A stretch of 64,000 nucleotides of DNA from QZKY01 sp942492925 (GTDB lineage Bacteria > Pseudomonadota > Gammaproteobacteria > Burkholderiales > Burkholderiaceae_D): contig OW818641.1 in NCBI GenBank assembly GCA_942492925.1, positions 2,046,001 through 2,110,000 of the forward strand, read 5' to 3'. Below the pieces are notes generated by a model. The model searched no databases. It worked only from the letters and a program-made list of their open reading frames with translations, and was not told where the DNA came from. Below are positions 33,767 to 46,334 of this stretch, in pieces. Numbering within the stretch: the first letter of the stretch is position 1; the number at the start of each line of letters is the position of its first letter. The position numbers and the translations under genes are program-made.

Positions 33767-35479
33767 ATGAAAAAGTATTCACTGCGGTACAAACTGGTTT
33801 TGCCGTTTGTTTTGATCATGCTGCTCGTCCCGGCCGGCATCGGCTGGATGCTGTATGACTCGGGAACGACCGCCGTCAATACCCTGGCGCGCCGCGTCTT
33901 GCTGGATGTCGTCCAGCAGGCCAATGCCTCAACGGAGCAGCATCTTACTGCGGCACTCAACGCCCTTCATTCGTTTGTCCCCGAGTCAAGCGACACGCCC
34001 CCTGCCTCTTCTTTTTCCACTGACATGGTCGCTTTGGAACAGCGTGCATGGTCCATCACCAAGTCGATCCCGAACCCCGGCAACTATGTTTACTTCGGCG
34101 GCACGGATGGCCGTTTCGTCGGCTTGTATCGCATCAACGATTATCTTCTTGAACTCTACCTGCGCCATCCCGACTCTCCCAAGCGCCATATCTACGCCAT
34201 AAAACAGCAGGGTGATCGCCCAGCCCTGCTGCGAGCCGATCATTACGACCCCAGAAACCGCCCCTGGTACGCCACGGCCGTGCAGCAAACACAGCCCGTG
34301 TGGTCGCCCGTCTATAACGACTTCACTTCCGGCAGATTAACCATCACCGTCGCAAAATCCATCCGAAGCAAGGACAATGAAATCTTGGGCGTGGCGGCAG
34401 CCGATGTGGAGTTGTGGAGTCTGACCGAAAAACTCATGAGTCTGGCCATCAGCCGTAATGGCATTGCTTTCGTCGTAGACCAGAAGGGACGTATCCTCGC
34501 ATCGTCCGACCAGACACAACAGGCCACCGAACACGCGCTCAAAACGGCATTGCTGCATGCGCCCGAAATCGACAACCCGCTGATTCGCGCCGCTTACCAA
34601 GCCATTCTCGAACGGAGAAACAGCGCCAATCCCGCTGACGAACCCCTGTCGATAGAACTGGCCAGTAAAAATGGCATTCTGAATATTGCCGCCGCGCCTG
34701 CTGGGGAAAAACTGGGCGTTAACTGGATGACGGTTGTTGTGGCACCGCGCTCGGATTTCACGGGTGACATCACCAGCAGCTTTAATCGTAGCTTGCTCAT
34801 TGCCGGACTGTGTGTACTTGGTGTGCTTTTGTTCGGTTTACTGATTCTGGATCGCGTCTTGCGCGACATTTACACCCTAAACAACGCCGCCAGGAAAATC
34901 GGACTTGGAGAAAGCTTTCCGCCGCTTCATATCGATCGCAAAGATGAGCTTGGCCAGCTTGCGCAAACCTTCCGCGAAATGGAACACAATCTGCGCACAG
35001 ACAGGCTGACCGGTGCTTTCAACCGCGAATATCTGTCAACCCAAATCCGTCATTTGCGCGAGCTTTCCCAAGCTCCACACTCCACTCAGCCACACTTTGC
35101 CCTCTTTTTCATTGACCTCGACAATTTCAAAAACATCAACGACATTCATGGTCATGATGTCGGCGACATCGTACTGATCGAAATCGCGGCGCGACTCAAA
35201 GCTGCGACGCGCACGTCAGATATCGTTGCGCGCTACGGCGGAGATGAGTTCGTTGTCTTGCTGAACGACATGAAAAATCTGGACACGATCAAGCTGACGG
35301 AGAATAAAATTCGCGGAATCGTCGAAGCCGCGATCCCCGTCGACGGCCATGACATCCACATCGGTATTTCTATCGGATGGGCCATCTTTCCCGAAGATGG
35401 GAAGAATATGGAAACCTTGCTGAAGATCGCGGACGTGCGCATGTTCGATGACAAGAAACTACGCAAATCCGTCCGCTAG
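33767..35479 (+). CDS. Cache-HAMP-GGDEF diguanylate cyclase
   Basis: 570 aa. TM1 about 9-29, a periplasmic double-Cache sensor about 35-335 (RADHYDPRNRPWY and SPVYNDFTSGRLTITVAK are dCache signatures), TM2 about 340-362, a HAMP-like linker, and a C-terminal GGDEF domain with intact GGDEF and an RxxD I-site (RTSDIVARYGGDEF). It should make c-di-GMP in response to a small extracellular ligand. Its last 4 bp overlap the end of dacB on the other strand. Confidence 0.93.
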   Translation: MKKYSLRYKLVLPFVLIMLLVPAGIGWMLYDSGTTAVNTLARRVLLDVVQQANASTEQHLTAALNALHSFVPESSDTPPASSFSTDMVALEQRAWSITKSIPNPGNYVYFGGTDGRFVGLYRINDYLLELYLRHPDSPKRHIYAIKQQGDRPALLRADHYDPRNRPWYATAVQQTQPVWSPVYNDFTSGRLTITVAKSIRSKDNEILGVAAADVELWSLTEKLMSLAISRNGIAFVVDQKGRILASSDQTQQATEHALKTALLHAPEIDNPLIRAAYQAILERRNSANPADEPLSIELASKNGILNIAAAPAGEKLGVNWMTVVVAPRSDFTGDITSSFNRSLLIAGLCVLGVLLFGLLILDRVLRDIYTLNNAARKIGLGESFPPLHIDRKDELGQLAQTFREMEHNLRTDRLTGAFNREYLSTQIRHLRELSQAPHSTQPHFALFFIDLDNFKNINDIHGHDVGDIVLIEIAARLKAATRTSDIVARYGGDEFVVLLNDMKNLDTIKLTENKIRGIVEAAIPVDGHDIHIGISIGWAIFPEDGKNMETLLKIADVRMFDDKKLRKSVR

Positions 35480-36918
35480 CCATTTTCATAAACCCATTGC
35501 AGCAGTGCATCTTGCGCGTCGCCGCCATCGCGCGCATTCGGATGGTTGATAAAGCACACGACGATGTAGCGCTTACCGGAAGCCGCCAGCACATACCCTG
35601 CGATGGTCCGCACTTCTCGCAATCCGCCCGTCTTGATGTGGGCGTAACCAGCCACATTCGTTTCGTTCAGCCGCTGGCGCATCGAACCATCGTGCGCGCT
35701 GATCGGCAAGGAGGACATAAACTCCGGCATGCGGGGCGAACGCCACATCGCCAGCAACAACTTGCTCATCGTCGCAGCCGACATGCGCTCAATGCGCGAC
35801 AAGCCGGAACCGTTTTCAATCACCAACTCCGAGGCGTCGATGCGCTTTTCGGCCAGCCATCCTTTAATCACGTTCGCTCCCTGTTGGGTCGTGGCAGGTT
35901 GCCCTTGCGGATCCATGGCCAGCGTGACCAGCAATTGCCGCGCCATCACGTTGTTGCTGAACTTGTTGATATCCCGAACCACCTCGACCAGCGGCGGCGA
36001 TGTCCACTCTGCAAACACTTTCGCCTCCGTCGGCACACTACCCGCCTTCACATCGCCCCGGAACACCCCGCCAGCATCGCGCCAGATTTGTCTGAAAGCT
36101 GCGCCGAAATACTGATCACTGGATAGCCAGTACGCATGCACAAACCAGGATTGTTCGCCGCACGTCGTGTCATACGTCCCGTTAAACCCCACGCTGGAAC
36201 CATTCACGCCCAGATCGAGTTTTTTCTGCCAGCCATTGCATTCCTCGTTGGACAGCTTCGGCATGTCGACGGAAAAGTCTTCCAGCGGCGGATCCACCGC
36301 CACGCGCGCCTTGCCAATCGTTCCATCCGGCGAGAAATGCAGTTTGAGCGCCTTAAAATTCAGCAGCAGCGCATCCGGCCCGGCGTTGTAAGCTTTTTCG
36401 GGTGCGCCATCAAACGCCGCTGCATCAAAGGGCCGCATCGCGATCGCCCCGCGATCCAGCAGCACATCGCCGCGAATGTCGCGTATGCCTTTCGCGCGAA
36501 TTTGTCGCAAGAAATGCCAGAGATTTTCCGATACAAACTTCGGATCGCCACCACCCTTGAAGATCACATCGCCATGCAGCACATCGCCGCGCAATTCGCC
36601 CGAGATGTATACCGTCGTCTTCCAGGTAAAGGCCGGGCCGAGCAAATCAAGGGCAGCGCCTGTCGTCAGCAACTTCATGGTCGAAGCCGGGTTGAAAGGC
36701 TTGGTTGCATTCAACGCAATCCGGGGAGAACGACGGCCCACTTCTTGCACAATCACCGCCGTGGCATTTTGGGGAATGCCAGCGCGGCGCAATTCTTTTT
36801 GGACTTCGACCGGAAGCCGCTGCGCGTGGGCGGTGACGAGGATCCCGCTGAGAACGCCCCACAATAGCCACTTGGCGATGACGCCCCCTCTTGCGCCTGC
36901 GTTCGTCCCATCTGACAT
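35476..36918 (-). CDS. dacB: D-alanyl-D-alanine carboxypeptidase/endopeptidase (PBP4 type)
   Basis: 480 aa from ATG 36918 behind GGGAGGCGC. The signal peptide reads WLLWGVLSGILVTAHA. Low-molecular-mass penicillin-binding protein of the periplasm that trims peptidoglycan stems. The penicillin-binding triad is present: STMK, SNN (FSNNVMARQ) and KTG (HIKTGGL). The long insertion between STMK and SNN is typical of PBP4. Divergent from glgB. Confidence 0.94.
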   Translation of the reverse strand: MSDGTNAGARGGVIAKWLLWGVLSGILVTAHAQRLPVEVQKELRRAGIPQNATAVIVQEVGRRSPRIALNATKPFNPASTMKLLTTGAALDLLGPAFTWKTTVYISGELRGDVLHGDVIFKGGGDPKFVSENLWHFLRQIRAKGIRDIRGDVLLDRGAIAMRPFDAAAFDGAPEKAYNAGPDALLLNFKALKLHFSPDGTIGKARVAVDPPLEDFSVDMPKLSNEECNGWQKKLDLGVNGSSVGFNGTYDTTCGEQSWFVHAYWLSSDQYFGAAFRQIWRDAGGVFRGDVKAGSVPTEAKVFAEWTSPPLVEVVRDINKFSNNVMARQLLVTLAMDPQGQPATTQQGANVIKGWLAEKRIDASELVIENGSGLSRIERMSAATMSKLLLAMWRSPRMPEFMSSLPISAHDGSMRQRLNETNVAGYAHIKTGGLREVRTIAGYVLAASGKRYIVVCFINHPNARDGGDAQDALLQWVYENG

Positions 36919-37252
36919 TGCGCCTCCCAAAATTCTGACTGCATTCCAGCGGCCCAACGGCTGCGCCACCACTTTGAAACATTATCCTGCTTTTCGGCCC
37001 AGGATTCACCTGCCGCACCGCACCGCGTCGTCAAGAAACGGGGTTCGGTCGGGAATTTTTCAGTCCCACCCCATGTAGATGCTAGAATCCCGACGATCTC
37101 CTGAGATGAGTGCCGTGTTGAGCAAACTTTTTTCGCTTCAGGAAAAAAGTTTCGAGGCCGAGCAACATGGGCCCGTCTCTGAAGCACGCGCAAGGCAGTT
37201 CAACCTGCCGGTTACCCAATGTACGCAAGTTGTACCTTGACGGGGAATATTG
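36919..37252. other. dacB/glgB divergent intergenic region
   Basis: 334 bp, no gene. Contains a TAGAAT -10-like element at 37083-37088 facing glgB and, 34 bp downstream of it, a perfect inverted repeat (separate entry). Confidence 0.5.
37124..37152. promoter_or_regulatory. Perfect 11-bp inverted repeat upstream of glgB
   Basis: AAACTTTTTTC-GCTTCAG-GAAAAAAGTTT. It ends 101 bp before glgB and would be near the start of the transcript if the TAGAAT at 37083 is the -10. Operator or leader hairpin; on neither strand does it have a GC-rich terminator stem. Confidence 0.45.
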
Positions 37253-39439
<2,187 letters not shown>

Positions 39440-39448
39440 GAGTAGTGA

Positions 39449-41515
39449 ATGCAACCCATCGGCAATTCACTGAAACCTGGCACCCCCTATCCGCTTGGCG
39501 CGCACTGGGATGGGCATGGCGTGAATTTCGCGCTGGTCGCGCCGCATGCACTCTCCGTCGTGCTGTGTCTGTTTGATGACGACGGTCACACCGAAGTCGT
39601 CCGTCTGCCCATGCCGGAATCGGAAGCGGGTGTCTGGCACGGTTATCTGGAAGGCGCTGCCCCCGGACTGGTATATGGCTACCGCGTATTCGGCACTTAC
39701 GCACCCAATCAAGGTCACCGCTTCAACCCCAACAAAGTCTTGCTGGATCCTTACGCACGGCAGATCGTCGGACAGTATCGCGGTCAACTGGATTTCGCCG
39801 TGGATAACCCCACCGACACCGCTGCCATTGCCCTGAAAAGCCGAGTGGTGCACGAACCGTACGATTGGGGCCAAGATGCGCCGCCGCGCGTGCCCACTTC
39901 CGAAACGATTATTTACGAACTGCACGTCAAGGGTTTCACCCAACTCAACACGCTGGTAGACGAATCCTTGCGCGGCACCTACGCCGGACTCGCCCAGCCC
40001 GCCATACTGGATTATCTGAAGCAACTGGGCGTGACCACGCTGAACCTGCTGCCCATCCACTGTCGGGCCGATGAAGGACGCCTGCAAAAAATGGGCTTGT
40101 CGAATTACTGGGGCTATTCGACCATCGGATTCTTCGCGCCGGAAACCCGCTACTGGTCCGGTCGTCCCGGCACCACGCCGATTTCGGAATTCCGCGACAT
40201 GGTGAAGGCCTTGCACAGTCGTGGCATCGAAGTCTTGCTAGATGTCGTCTACAACCACACCGCCGAAATGGGTGCCGATGGTCCGACGCTGAGCTTTCGC
40301 GGCATTGACAATCTGCTTTACTACAAGCATCTTCCCAATAATCCGGCGCAATACGAAAACTGGAGCGGGTGCGGCAATGCGCTGAACCTGAGTCATCCGC
40401 GCGTCTTGCAAATGGTGATGGATTCGCTGCGTTACTGGGTGCAGGAAATGCACGTAGACGGTTTCCGCTTCGATCTCGCCACTGTGCTGGCACGCGAAGC
40501 GAACGGCGTATTTTCATCGAATGCCGCTTTCTTCTCAGCCGTCCGGCAAGACCCGGTGCTGGCCAAAGTCAAACTCGTTGCCGAGCCATGGGATGTCGGA
40601 ACAGGCGGCTATCAATTGGGCGCGTTTCCTGCCGGATGGTTTGAATGGAACGACAAATACCGCGACACCATGCGCGCGTTCTGGCTACACCAGTGGCCGA
40701 CGCTGGGCGAATTCGCCTTGCGCTTCGCCGGCTCCAGCGATCTGTTCCGGCACAGTCACCGCAGCGCTTCCGCGAGCGTCAATTTCATTGCCGCACACGA
40801 CGGCTTCACGCTGCACGATTTGGTCAGTTACAACCACAAGCACAATCAGGCCAACGGTGAAGAAAACCGGGATGGCAATGCGCATAATCACAGCTGGAAT
40901 TGTGGCATTGAAGGCGAAACGGTGGATCCCGGTATTCGCCATCTGCGCGAACAACTCAGTCGCGCCTTGCTGACCACACTCTTCTTTTCGCAAGGCACTC
41001 CCATGCTGCTTGCCGGTGATGAAATCGGCCACACGCAAAAAGGCAACAACAACGCGTATTGTCAGGACAATGACATCAGCTGGCTCGACTGGAGCAAGGC
41101 CAACACGAAATTGCTGGCGTATGTCAAACGGCTCATCACCTTGCGCTTGCGCTACCCGGCGCTGCGGCACGTGCGCTGGTTCACAGGCGAGGGCTTGCCG
41201 TTCGGCTACACCGACATCGCCTGGCTATCGCCAGAAGGCGGGCCAGTGCGCGAATCGGCGTGGCATTTTCGCGGCAAAGTGTGCATGGGCATCATGGTGC
41301 GCGGCAGCGAACACGAAACGCCCTGCCTCGTTTTGCTGAATGCCTGCGCACAATCCATTCCTTTCGTTTTGCCCACCGGACGTTGGCGCACGCTTTTGAA
41401 TAGCGCCCATCCTGACGAACCGTCTCACGAAGTCTCGGAAAACCTGGTGCTCTCTCCTCACACGATCAGCCTGCTGGTCCCGCTCACGTGGGATGCCATG
41501 GCACCGATCGAATAA
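39449..41515 (+). CDS. glgX: Glycogen debranching enzyme GlgX
   Basis: 688 aa. GH13 isoamylase-type enzyme that hydrolyses alpha-1,6 branches left after phosphorolysis. CBM48-like N-terminus (PYPLGAHWDGHGVNFALVAP), LLPIHCRADE, nucleophile Asp in DGFRFDLATVL, acid Glu in VAEPWDVGTGGY and the AHDGFTLHDLVSYNHKHN block typical of GlgX/TreX. Ten bp after glgB with a GGAGTAG ribosome site. Confidence 0.96.
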   Translation: MQPIGNSLKPGTPYPLGAHWDGHGVNFALVAPHALSVVLCLFDDDGHTEVVRLPMPESEAGVWHGYLEGAAPGLVYGYRVFGTYAPNQGHRFNPNKVLLDPYARQIVGQYRGQLDFAVDNPTDTAAIALKSRVVHEPYDWGQDAPPRVPTSETIIYELHVKGFTQLNTLVDESLRGTYAGLAQPAILDYLKQLGVTTLNLLPIHCRADEGRLQKMGLSNYWGYSTIGFFAPETRYWSGRPGTTPISEFRDMVKALHSRGIEVLLDVVYNHTAEMGADGPTLSFRGIDNLLYYKHLPNNPAQYENWSGCGNALNLSHPRVLQMVMDSLRYWVQEMHVDGFRFDLATVLAREANGVFSSNAAFFSAVRQDPVLAKVKLVAEPWDVGTGGYQLGAFPAGWFEWNDKYRDTMRAFWLHQWPTLGEFALRFAGSSDLFRHSHRSASASVNFIAAHDGFTLHDLVSYNHKHNQANGEENRDGNAHNHSWNCGIEGETVDPGIRHLREQLSRALLTTLFFSQGTPMLLAGDEIGHTQKGNNNAYCQDNDISWLDWSKANTKLLAYVKRLITLRLRYPALRHVRWFTGEGLPFGYTDIAWLSPEGGPVRESAWHFRGKVCMGIMVRGSEHETPCLVLLNACAQSIPFVLPTGRWRTLLNSAHPDEPSHEVSENLVLSPHTISLLVPLTWDAMAPIE

Positions 41516-41649
41516 CCAAACCCTGTTTTTTCGCAATAGTTGCCTTAAATCAAATTATTGAATGGACGCCCGTGCGGAATGGTCTTATCATCGACAGGGC
41601 TAGTCGTGTGTCCGAAAAAAACAAGAAGATAATTCTCATTGGAGCGGAT

Positions 41650-43281
41650 GTGTCCATCAAAACTATCCCCACGCGTCCTTTTTCTGATCAGCAGCCCGGC
41701 ACGTCCGGCTTGCGCAAAAAAGTCAGTGTTTTTCAGCAGCCGGGCTATCTCGAAAACTTCGTGCAATCCATTTTCGATGTGATCGACGGCTGCAGCGGCC
41801 AGGCCATCGTGCTGGGCGGCGATGGCCGCTTTTACAACCGGGTCGCCATTCAAACCATTCTGAAGATAGCCGCCGCCAATGGCATCGGCAAAGTACTCGT
41901 GGGCCAACGCGGTATTCTCTCGACGCCTGCAGTGAGTTGTGTCATCCGCAAGCATCACGCATTCGGCGGCATTGTGCTGTCCGCCAGCCACAATCCCGGC
42001 GGTCCCGATGGCGACTTCGGCATCAAGTACAACATCAGCAACGGCGGCCCCGCACCGGAAAAAATCACCGAAGCTATTTTCGCCCGCAGTCGTGCTCTCA
42101 CGCAGTACAAGATCAGCGACGCGCCCGATATCAACCTCGACCAACTCGGCTCGTTCAAGCTGGAAGCCATGCAGGTCGACGTCATCGATCCCGTCGCGGA
42201 TTACGCCGAGCAAATGCAGCAACTGTTCGATTTCCCCGCCATCCAAAAAATGTTTGCGGGCGGTTTCACCATGTGCTTCGATGCAATGAGCGCTGTCTGC
42301 GGTCCGTACGCCCATCAGATTCTTGAAGGTCTGCTCGGTGCACCCCAAGGCACCGTGATTCACGGTGAACCGCTGGAAGATTTTGGCGGTCACCATCCCG
42401 ATCCGAATCCGGTGAACGCGACCGAACTCATCGCGATCATGAACGGTCAAAACGCGCCGCATTTCGGCGCGGCATCCGACGGCGACGCCGATCGCAACAT
42501 GATCGTCGGCCCGAACCTGCCCGTCACACCGTCGGACAGCTTGGCCATTTTGGCCGCCCATGCCACGGTGGCACCGGGCTACAAGAAAGGCATCGCGGGC
42601 ATTGCGCGATCCATGCCCACCTCCACCGCAGCCGACCGCGTGGCGAAAGCGCTCGGCGTGCCGTGTTACGAAACGCCGACGGGATGGAAATTTTTCGGCA
42701 ACTTGCTTGATACCAACCGGATTACGCTTTGCGGCGAAGAAAGTTACGGCACCAGCTCCAGCCACATCCGCGAAAAGGATGGCCTGTGGGCCGTCCTCTT
42801 CTGGCTGAATTTGATGGCGGCCACCGGCAAATCGGTCAATACGCTCGTCACCGAACACTGGTCGCGTTTTGGTCGCACCTTCTATTCGCGTCACGATTAC
42901 GAAGGCATTGATACGACAAAGGCTAATGCGTTGATGGAACAATTGCGCCGCAAACTGGACAGCCTTAAAGGGAAAACGCTCGGGGCGCATGTCGTCCAGC
43001 TAGCGGATGATTTCAGCTATGCCGATCCGGTGGATGGTTCCATCTCCTCGCATCAAGGCGTCCGACTGGTTTTTGCGGACGACGCGCGCATCGTCTTCCG
43101 GCTTTCCGGCACGGGCACGACAGGCGCGACCCTGCGCGTCTATCTGGAAAAATACGAAGCCGATCCGGCCAAACACCGTTTGCCGACACAGACGGCGCTG
43201 GCCGATCTTATCGCGATCGCCGACGACGTCGCAGAAATCACCAAACACACCGGGATGTCACACCCCACCGTCATTACTTGA
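41650..43281 (+). CDS. pgm: Alpha-D-glucose phosphate-specific phosphoglucomutase (PGM1 type)
   Basis: 543 aa from GTG 41650 (VSIKTIPTRPFSDQQPGTSGLRK region) behind TTGGAGCGGAT; this aligns with the family start. A GTG at 41609 would add a short non-conserved leader. Interconverts glucose-1-P and glucose-6-P, feeding GlgC and taking product from GlgP. Active-site Ser in SASHNPGG, metal loop DGDADRN, sugar-binding GEESYGTSS. The eukaryotic-like PGM1 subfamily, distinct from E. coli Pgm. Confidence 0.95.
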   Translation: MSIKTIPTRPFSDQQPGTSGLRKKVSVFQQPGYLENFVQSIFDVIDGCSGQAIVLGGDGRFYNRVAIQTILKIAAANGIGKVLVGQRGILSTPAVSCVIRKHHAFGGIVLSASHNPGGPDGDFGIKYNISNGGPAPEKITEAIFARSRALTQYKISDAPDINLDQLGSFKLEAMQVDVIDPVADYAEQMQQLFDFPAIQKMFAGGFTMCFDAMSAVCGPYAHQILEGLLGAPQGTVIHGEPLEDFGGHHPDPNPVNATELIAIMNGQNAPHFGAASDGDADRNMIVGPNLPVTPSDSLAILAAHATVAPGYKKGIAGIARSMPTSTAADRVAKALGVPCYETPTGWKFFGNLLDTNRITLCGEESYGTSSSHIREKDGLWAVLFWLNLMAATGKSVNTLVTEHWSRFGRTFYSRHDYEGIDTTKANALMEQLRRKLDSLKGKTLGAHVVQLADDFSYADPVDGSISSHQGVRLVFADDARIVFRLSGTGTTGATLRVYLEKYEADPAKHRLPTQTALADLIAIADDVAEITKHTGMSHPTVIT

Positions 43282-43320
43282 AAAAACAAACCGCTGAATC
43301 AGCATTGATGGGAAACATTC

Positions 43321-44622
43321 ATGAGAGAGATCGCAGACAAGCTATTTCTTGCAAGCCACCTGCCCAAACGCACCATGGCCATTGTCCTGGCGGGCGGGCG
43401 CGGCTCGCGTCTGATGCACCTGACTGAAACGCGTGCGAAACCGGCCGTCTTTTTCGGCGGGAAATTCCGCATCATCGATTTCGCCCTTTCCAATTGCATC
43501 AATTCCGGCATTCGCCGGATCGGCGTCATGACGCAATACCGCGCGCACTCCCTGTTGCGTCATCTCCAGCGCGGCTGGAGTTTCTTGCGCGGCGAGCACA
43601 ATGAGTTCATCGATTTGATGCCTGCGCAACAGCAATTGGATGAAACCACCTGGTATCGCGGTACCGCCGACGCGGTTTTCCAAAATCTGGGCGTTATCCG
43701 TTCTTATCGCCCCGAATTTGTTTTGGTGCTGGCGGGCGATCACGTCTACAAGATGGATTATTCGATGATGCTCCTCGATCACGTCGAAATGAAATCGCGC
43801 TGCACGGTCGCCTGCGTCGAAGTGCCTCGCCATGAAGCCAGAGGCCTTGGCGTCATGGCCATCGATAACGATCGCAACATCACCGACTTTGTTGAAAAAC
43901 CCGCAGATCCGCCGCCGATGCCCAACAACCCGCATACGGCGTTGGCCAGCATGGGCATTTACGTTTTCAATGCGGATTATCTCTACCAGTTGCTGGAAGA
44001 AGATAAGGACAACGATACGTCGCAACACGATTTCGGCCGCGACATCATTCCCCGCGTGGTGAAAGAGGGGCATGCCAAGGCGCACCTGTTCCACATGTCC
44101 TGCGTCCCGTCGTCCACGGTCATCCCGCCTTACTGGCGCGACGTCGGCACGCTCGATTCATTCTGGGCGGCGAATCTGGATTTGACCTCCAACATGCCTC
44201 AGCTCAATATCTATGACGAGGATTGGCCGATCTGGACCTATCAAGAACAACGCCCCCCGGCGAAATTCGTCCCCGATCACAATGGCATGCACGGCATCGC
44301 CGCCAACACCATGATCTCGGGCGGATGCATCGTGTCCGGCTCGCAGCTTTCGAACACGATTATATTTTCGAAAGTGCGCATCCATTCCTTCTGCAATATC
44401 GATCAAGCCGTCATCTTGCCTTCCTGCGAAATCGGCATGCACTGTCGCTTGCGAAAAGTGGTTATCGATCGGGGATGCACGATACGAGACGGCCTGGTGA
44501 TCGGCGAAGATCCGGCACTGGATGCACGACGCTTCTATCGGTCAGAAAATGGCGTGGTACTGGTCACGCAGGAAATGCTGTCCCGGCTCTACCAGACAGA
44601 TTTTCATCCAGACGCTGAATAA
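43321..44622 (+). CDS. glgC: Glucose-1-phosphate adenylyltransferase
   Basis: 433 aa. Makes ADP-glucose, the committed and allosterically controlled step of bacterial glycogen synthesis. Nucleotide motif VLAGGRGSRLMHLT, the KPAVFFGGKFRIIDF region, WYRGTADAVFQNL, VEKP, and the C-terminal left-handed beta helix (ISGGCIVSGSQLSNTIIFSK). Conserved Arg residues near the N-terminus suggest fructose-1,6-bisphosphate type activation, as in enteric enzymes (inference). Confidence 0.97.
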   Translation: MREIADKLFLASHLPKRTMAIVLAGGRGSRLMHLTETRAKPAVFFGGKFRIIDFALSNCINSGIRRIGVMTQYRAHSLLRHLQRGWSFLRGEHNEFIDLMPAQQQLDETTWYRGTADAVFQNLGVIRSYRPEFVLVLAGDHVYKMDYSMMLLDHVEMKSRCTVACVEVPRHEARGLGVMAIDNDRNITDFVEKPADPPPMPNNPHTALASMGIYVFNADYLYQLLEEDKDNDTSQHDFGRDIIPRVVKEGHAKAHLFHMSCVPSSTVIPPYWRDVGTLDSFWAANLDLTSNMPQLNIYDEDWPIWTYQEQRPPAKFVPDHNGMHGIAANTMISGGCIVSGSQLSNTIIFSKVRIHSFCNIDQAVILPSCEIGMHCRLRKVVIDRGCTIRDGLVIGEDPALDARRFYRSENGVVLVTQEMLSRLYQTDFHPDAE

Positions 44623-44655
44623 TTCATTCTGCCCATCGAATCGGTCATAATGTGC

Positions 44656-44681
44656 ACCACGCCCTGAAAACGGGGCGTGGT
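44656..44681 (+). other. Hairpin in the glgC-glgA spacer
   Basis: ACCACGCCC-TGAAAACG-GGGCGTGGT, 9-bp stem. A T6 run (44693-44698) comes 11 nt later, so it is not a classic terminator; it may be a weak attenuator or an mRNA 3' end. Confidence 0.5.
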
Positions 44682-44743
44682 CTATTGCGGCCTTTTTTAA
44701 CAGCACAAGATTTTCAAAAACGAGATCCCAAACAGGTTCGATC

Positions 44744-46240
44744 ATGCGCGTATTACATGTCTGCACGGAAGTTTTTCCTATCCTGAAAACAGGCGGACTG
44801 GCCGATGTTACGAGTGCTTTGCCCGTCGCTTTGTCCAAGCTGGGCTGCGACTGCCGCATCCTTGTTCCAGGCTTTCCCTCGTTTCAGGAACGTTTGATTG
44901 ATCAACAACCCGTTTTTGAATTGCCGCCGCGCTTCGGTGCTTACGCTATCCGCGTTTTCATCGGCAAACTGCCCACCAACGGTCTGCCGATTTATTTCAT
45001 CGATGCGCCTGGCTTGTTCGACCGTCCCGGCAACCCCTACACCAACGCTGCCAATCAGGATTACCTGGACAATTACCGCCGCTTCGCTTTGCTCGGATGG
45101 ATCGCGGTACGCCTTGCCGAAGGCCTGGATCCGGCCTGGACGCCAGAGGTCGTGCACGCACACGACTGGCACGCTGGCCTGACACCAGCTTATCTGAAAG
45201 CCTCCGAATACTGGCAAAAGCGCAAATTGCCCGGCTGTGTTTTCACGGTCCATAATCTCGCGTATCAAGGCAACTTCCCCGGCCACACATTTGGCGAAAT
45301 CGATTTGCCGTCTCATTTTTTCGGCGTCGATGGCGTGGAATTTCACGGCCAATTGTCTTTCATCAAGGCAGGCCTCGTGTACGCCGACAAAATCACCACC
45401 GTCAGCCCAACCTATGCCAAAGAAATCCTGCGTCCGGAAAGTTCGTTTGGCTTGAATGGCATCTTGCAAAAACGCGCACACGATCTGCATGGCATCCTCA
45501 ACGGCGTTGATAGCGACGTGTGGAATCCGGCGACCGATACGGCCGTAATCGCCCCTTACGGTCCGAAAACGATTTCCAGAAAAAACAAATGCAAAACCGC
45601 ACTGCAGGAAGAAGCCGGTCTGCTGGTGCAAAATGACGCCCCGCTCTTTTGCGTCATCAGCCGCCTGGCCGTACAGAAAGGGCTGGACCTCGTGCTCGAC
45701 GGCTTGCCAGAAATCCTGCGCCGCGGGGGGCAGCTCATCGTCCTGGGCACCGGCGATGTCTCAGTGGAATCCGCCTTCCGCAACATTGCCTATGCGTATC
45801 CGAAATCGGTGTCCATCCAGATCGGCCACGATGAACTGAAGTCGCACCGTGTCATGGCCGGCAGCGACATCATTCTGCTCCCCTCGCGTTATGAACCCTG
45901 CGGCCTCACCCAACTCTACGGTTTGCGCTATGGCACCTTGCCTCTGGTGCATCGCGTGGGAGGACTTGCCGACACCGTCGTCAACAGCTCCGATGAAAAC
46001 ATCAAAGCCGACACGGCTACTGGCTTTACCTTTGACGGCTTTTACTACGACGCCTTCATGGGCGCGATGCATCGTGCATTCGACCTGTTTGCGCAAAAAA
46101 AGCTTTGGCGGAAAATTCAGCAAAACGCCATGCGCCAGCAATTTACCTGGGACGCAGCCGCACAGCATTTCTTGCCTCTCTACGAGCAAATCATGCTGCC
46201 TCAATTGCTTGACGCCACAATTACAACGCGCGATAGATAA
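44744..46240 (+). CDS. glgA: Glycogen synthase
   Basis: 498 aa. GT5 enzyme adding glucose from ADP-glucose to the alpha-1,4 chain. ADP-glucose site KTGGLADV (16-23, within EVFPILKTGGLADV), HAHDWHAGL, TVHNLAYQG, and the C-terminal SRYEPCGLTQLYGLRYGT motif with its conserved Glu. Size matches bacterial GlgA. Confidence 0.97.
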   Translation: MRVLHVCTEVFPILKTGGLADVTSALPVALSKLGCDCRILVPGFPSFQERLIDQQPVFELPPRFGAYAIRVFIGKLPTNGLPIYFIDAPGLFDRPGNPYTNAANQDYLDNYRRFALLGWIAVRLAEGLDPAWTPEVVHAHDWHAGLTPAYLKASEYWQKRKLPGCVFTVHNLAYQGNFPGHTFGEIDLPSHFFGVDGVEFHGQLSFIKAGLVYADKITTVSPTYAKEILRPESSFGLNGILQKRAHDLHGILNGVDSDVWNPATDTAVIAPYGPKTISRKNKCKTALQEEAGLLVQNDAPLFCVISRLAVQKGLDLVLDGLPEILRRGGQLIVLGTGDVSVESAFRNIAYAYPKSVSIQIGHDELKSHRVMAGSDIILLPSRYEPCGLTQLYGLRYGTLPLVHRVGGLADTVVNSSDENIKADTATGFTFDGFYYDAFMGAMHRAFDLFAQKKLWRKIQQNAMRQQFTWDAAAQHFLPLYEQIMLPQLLDATITTRDR

Positions 46241-46334
46241 TTGAAGGGATTTGTTGTACCCTATGGAGGTCTCCGGGGCGCATCTGCCACTATTTTTGCG
46301 CATTTTTCATTAATCCTCTGATTTTGAATTTGCC

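Noticed and set aside
41545..42990. 481-codon frame opposite pgm
   Set aside because: Antisense shadow; no motif or upstream signals.
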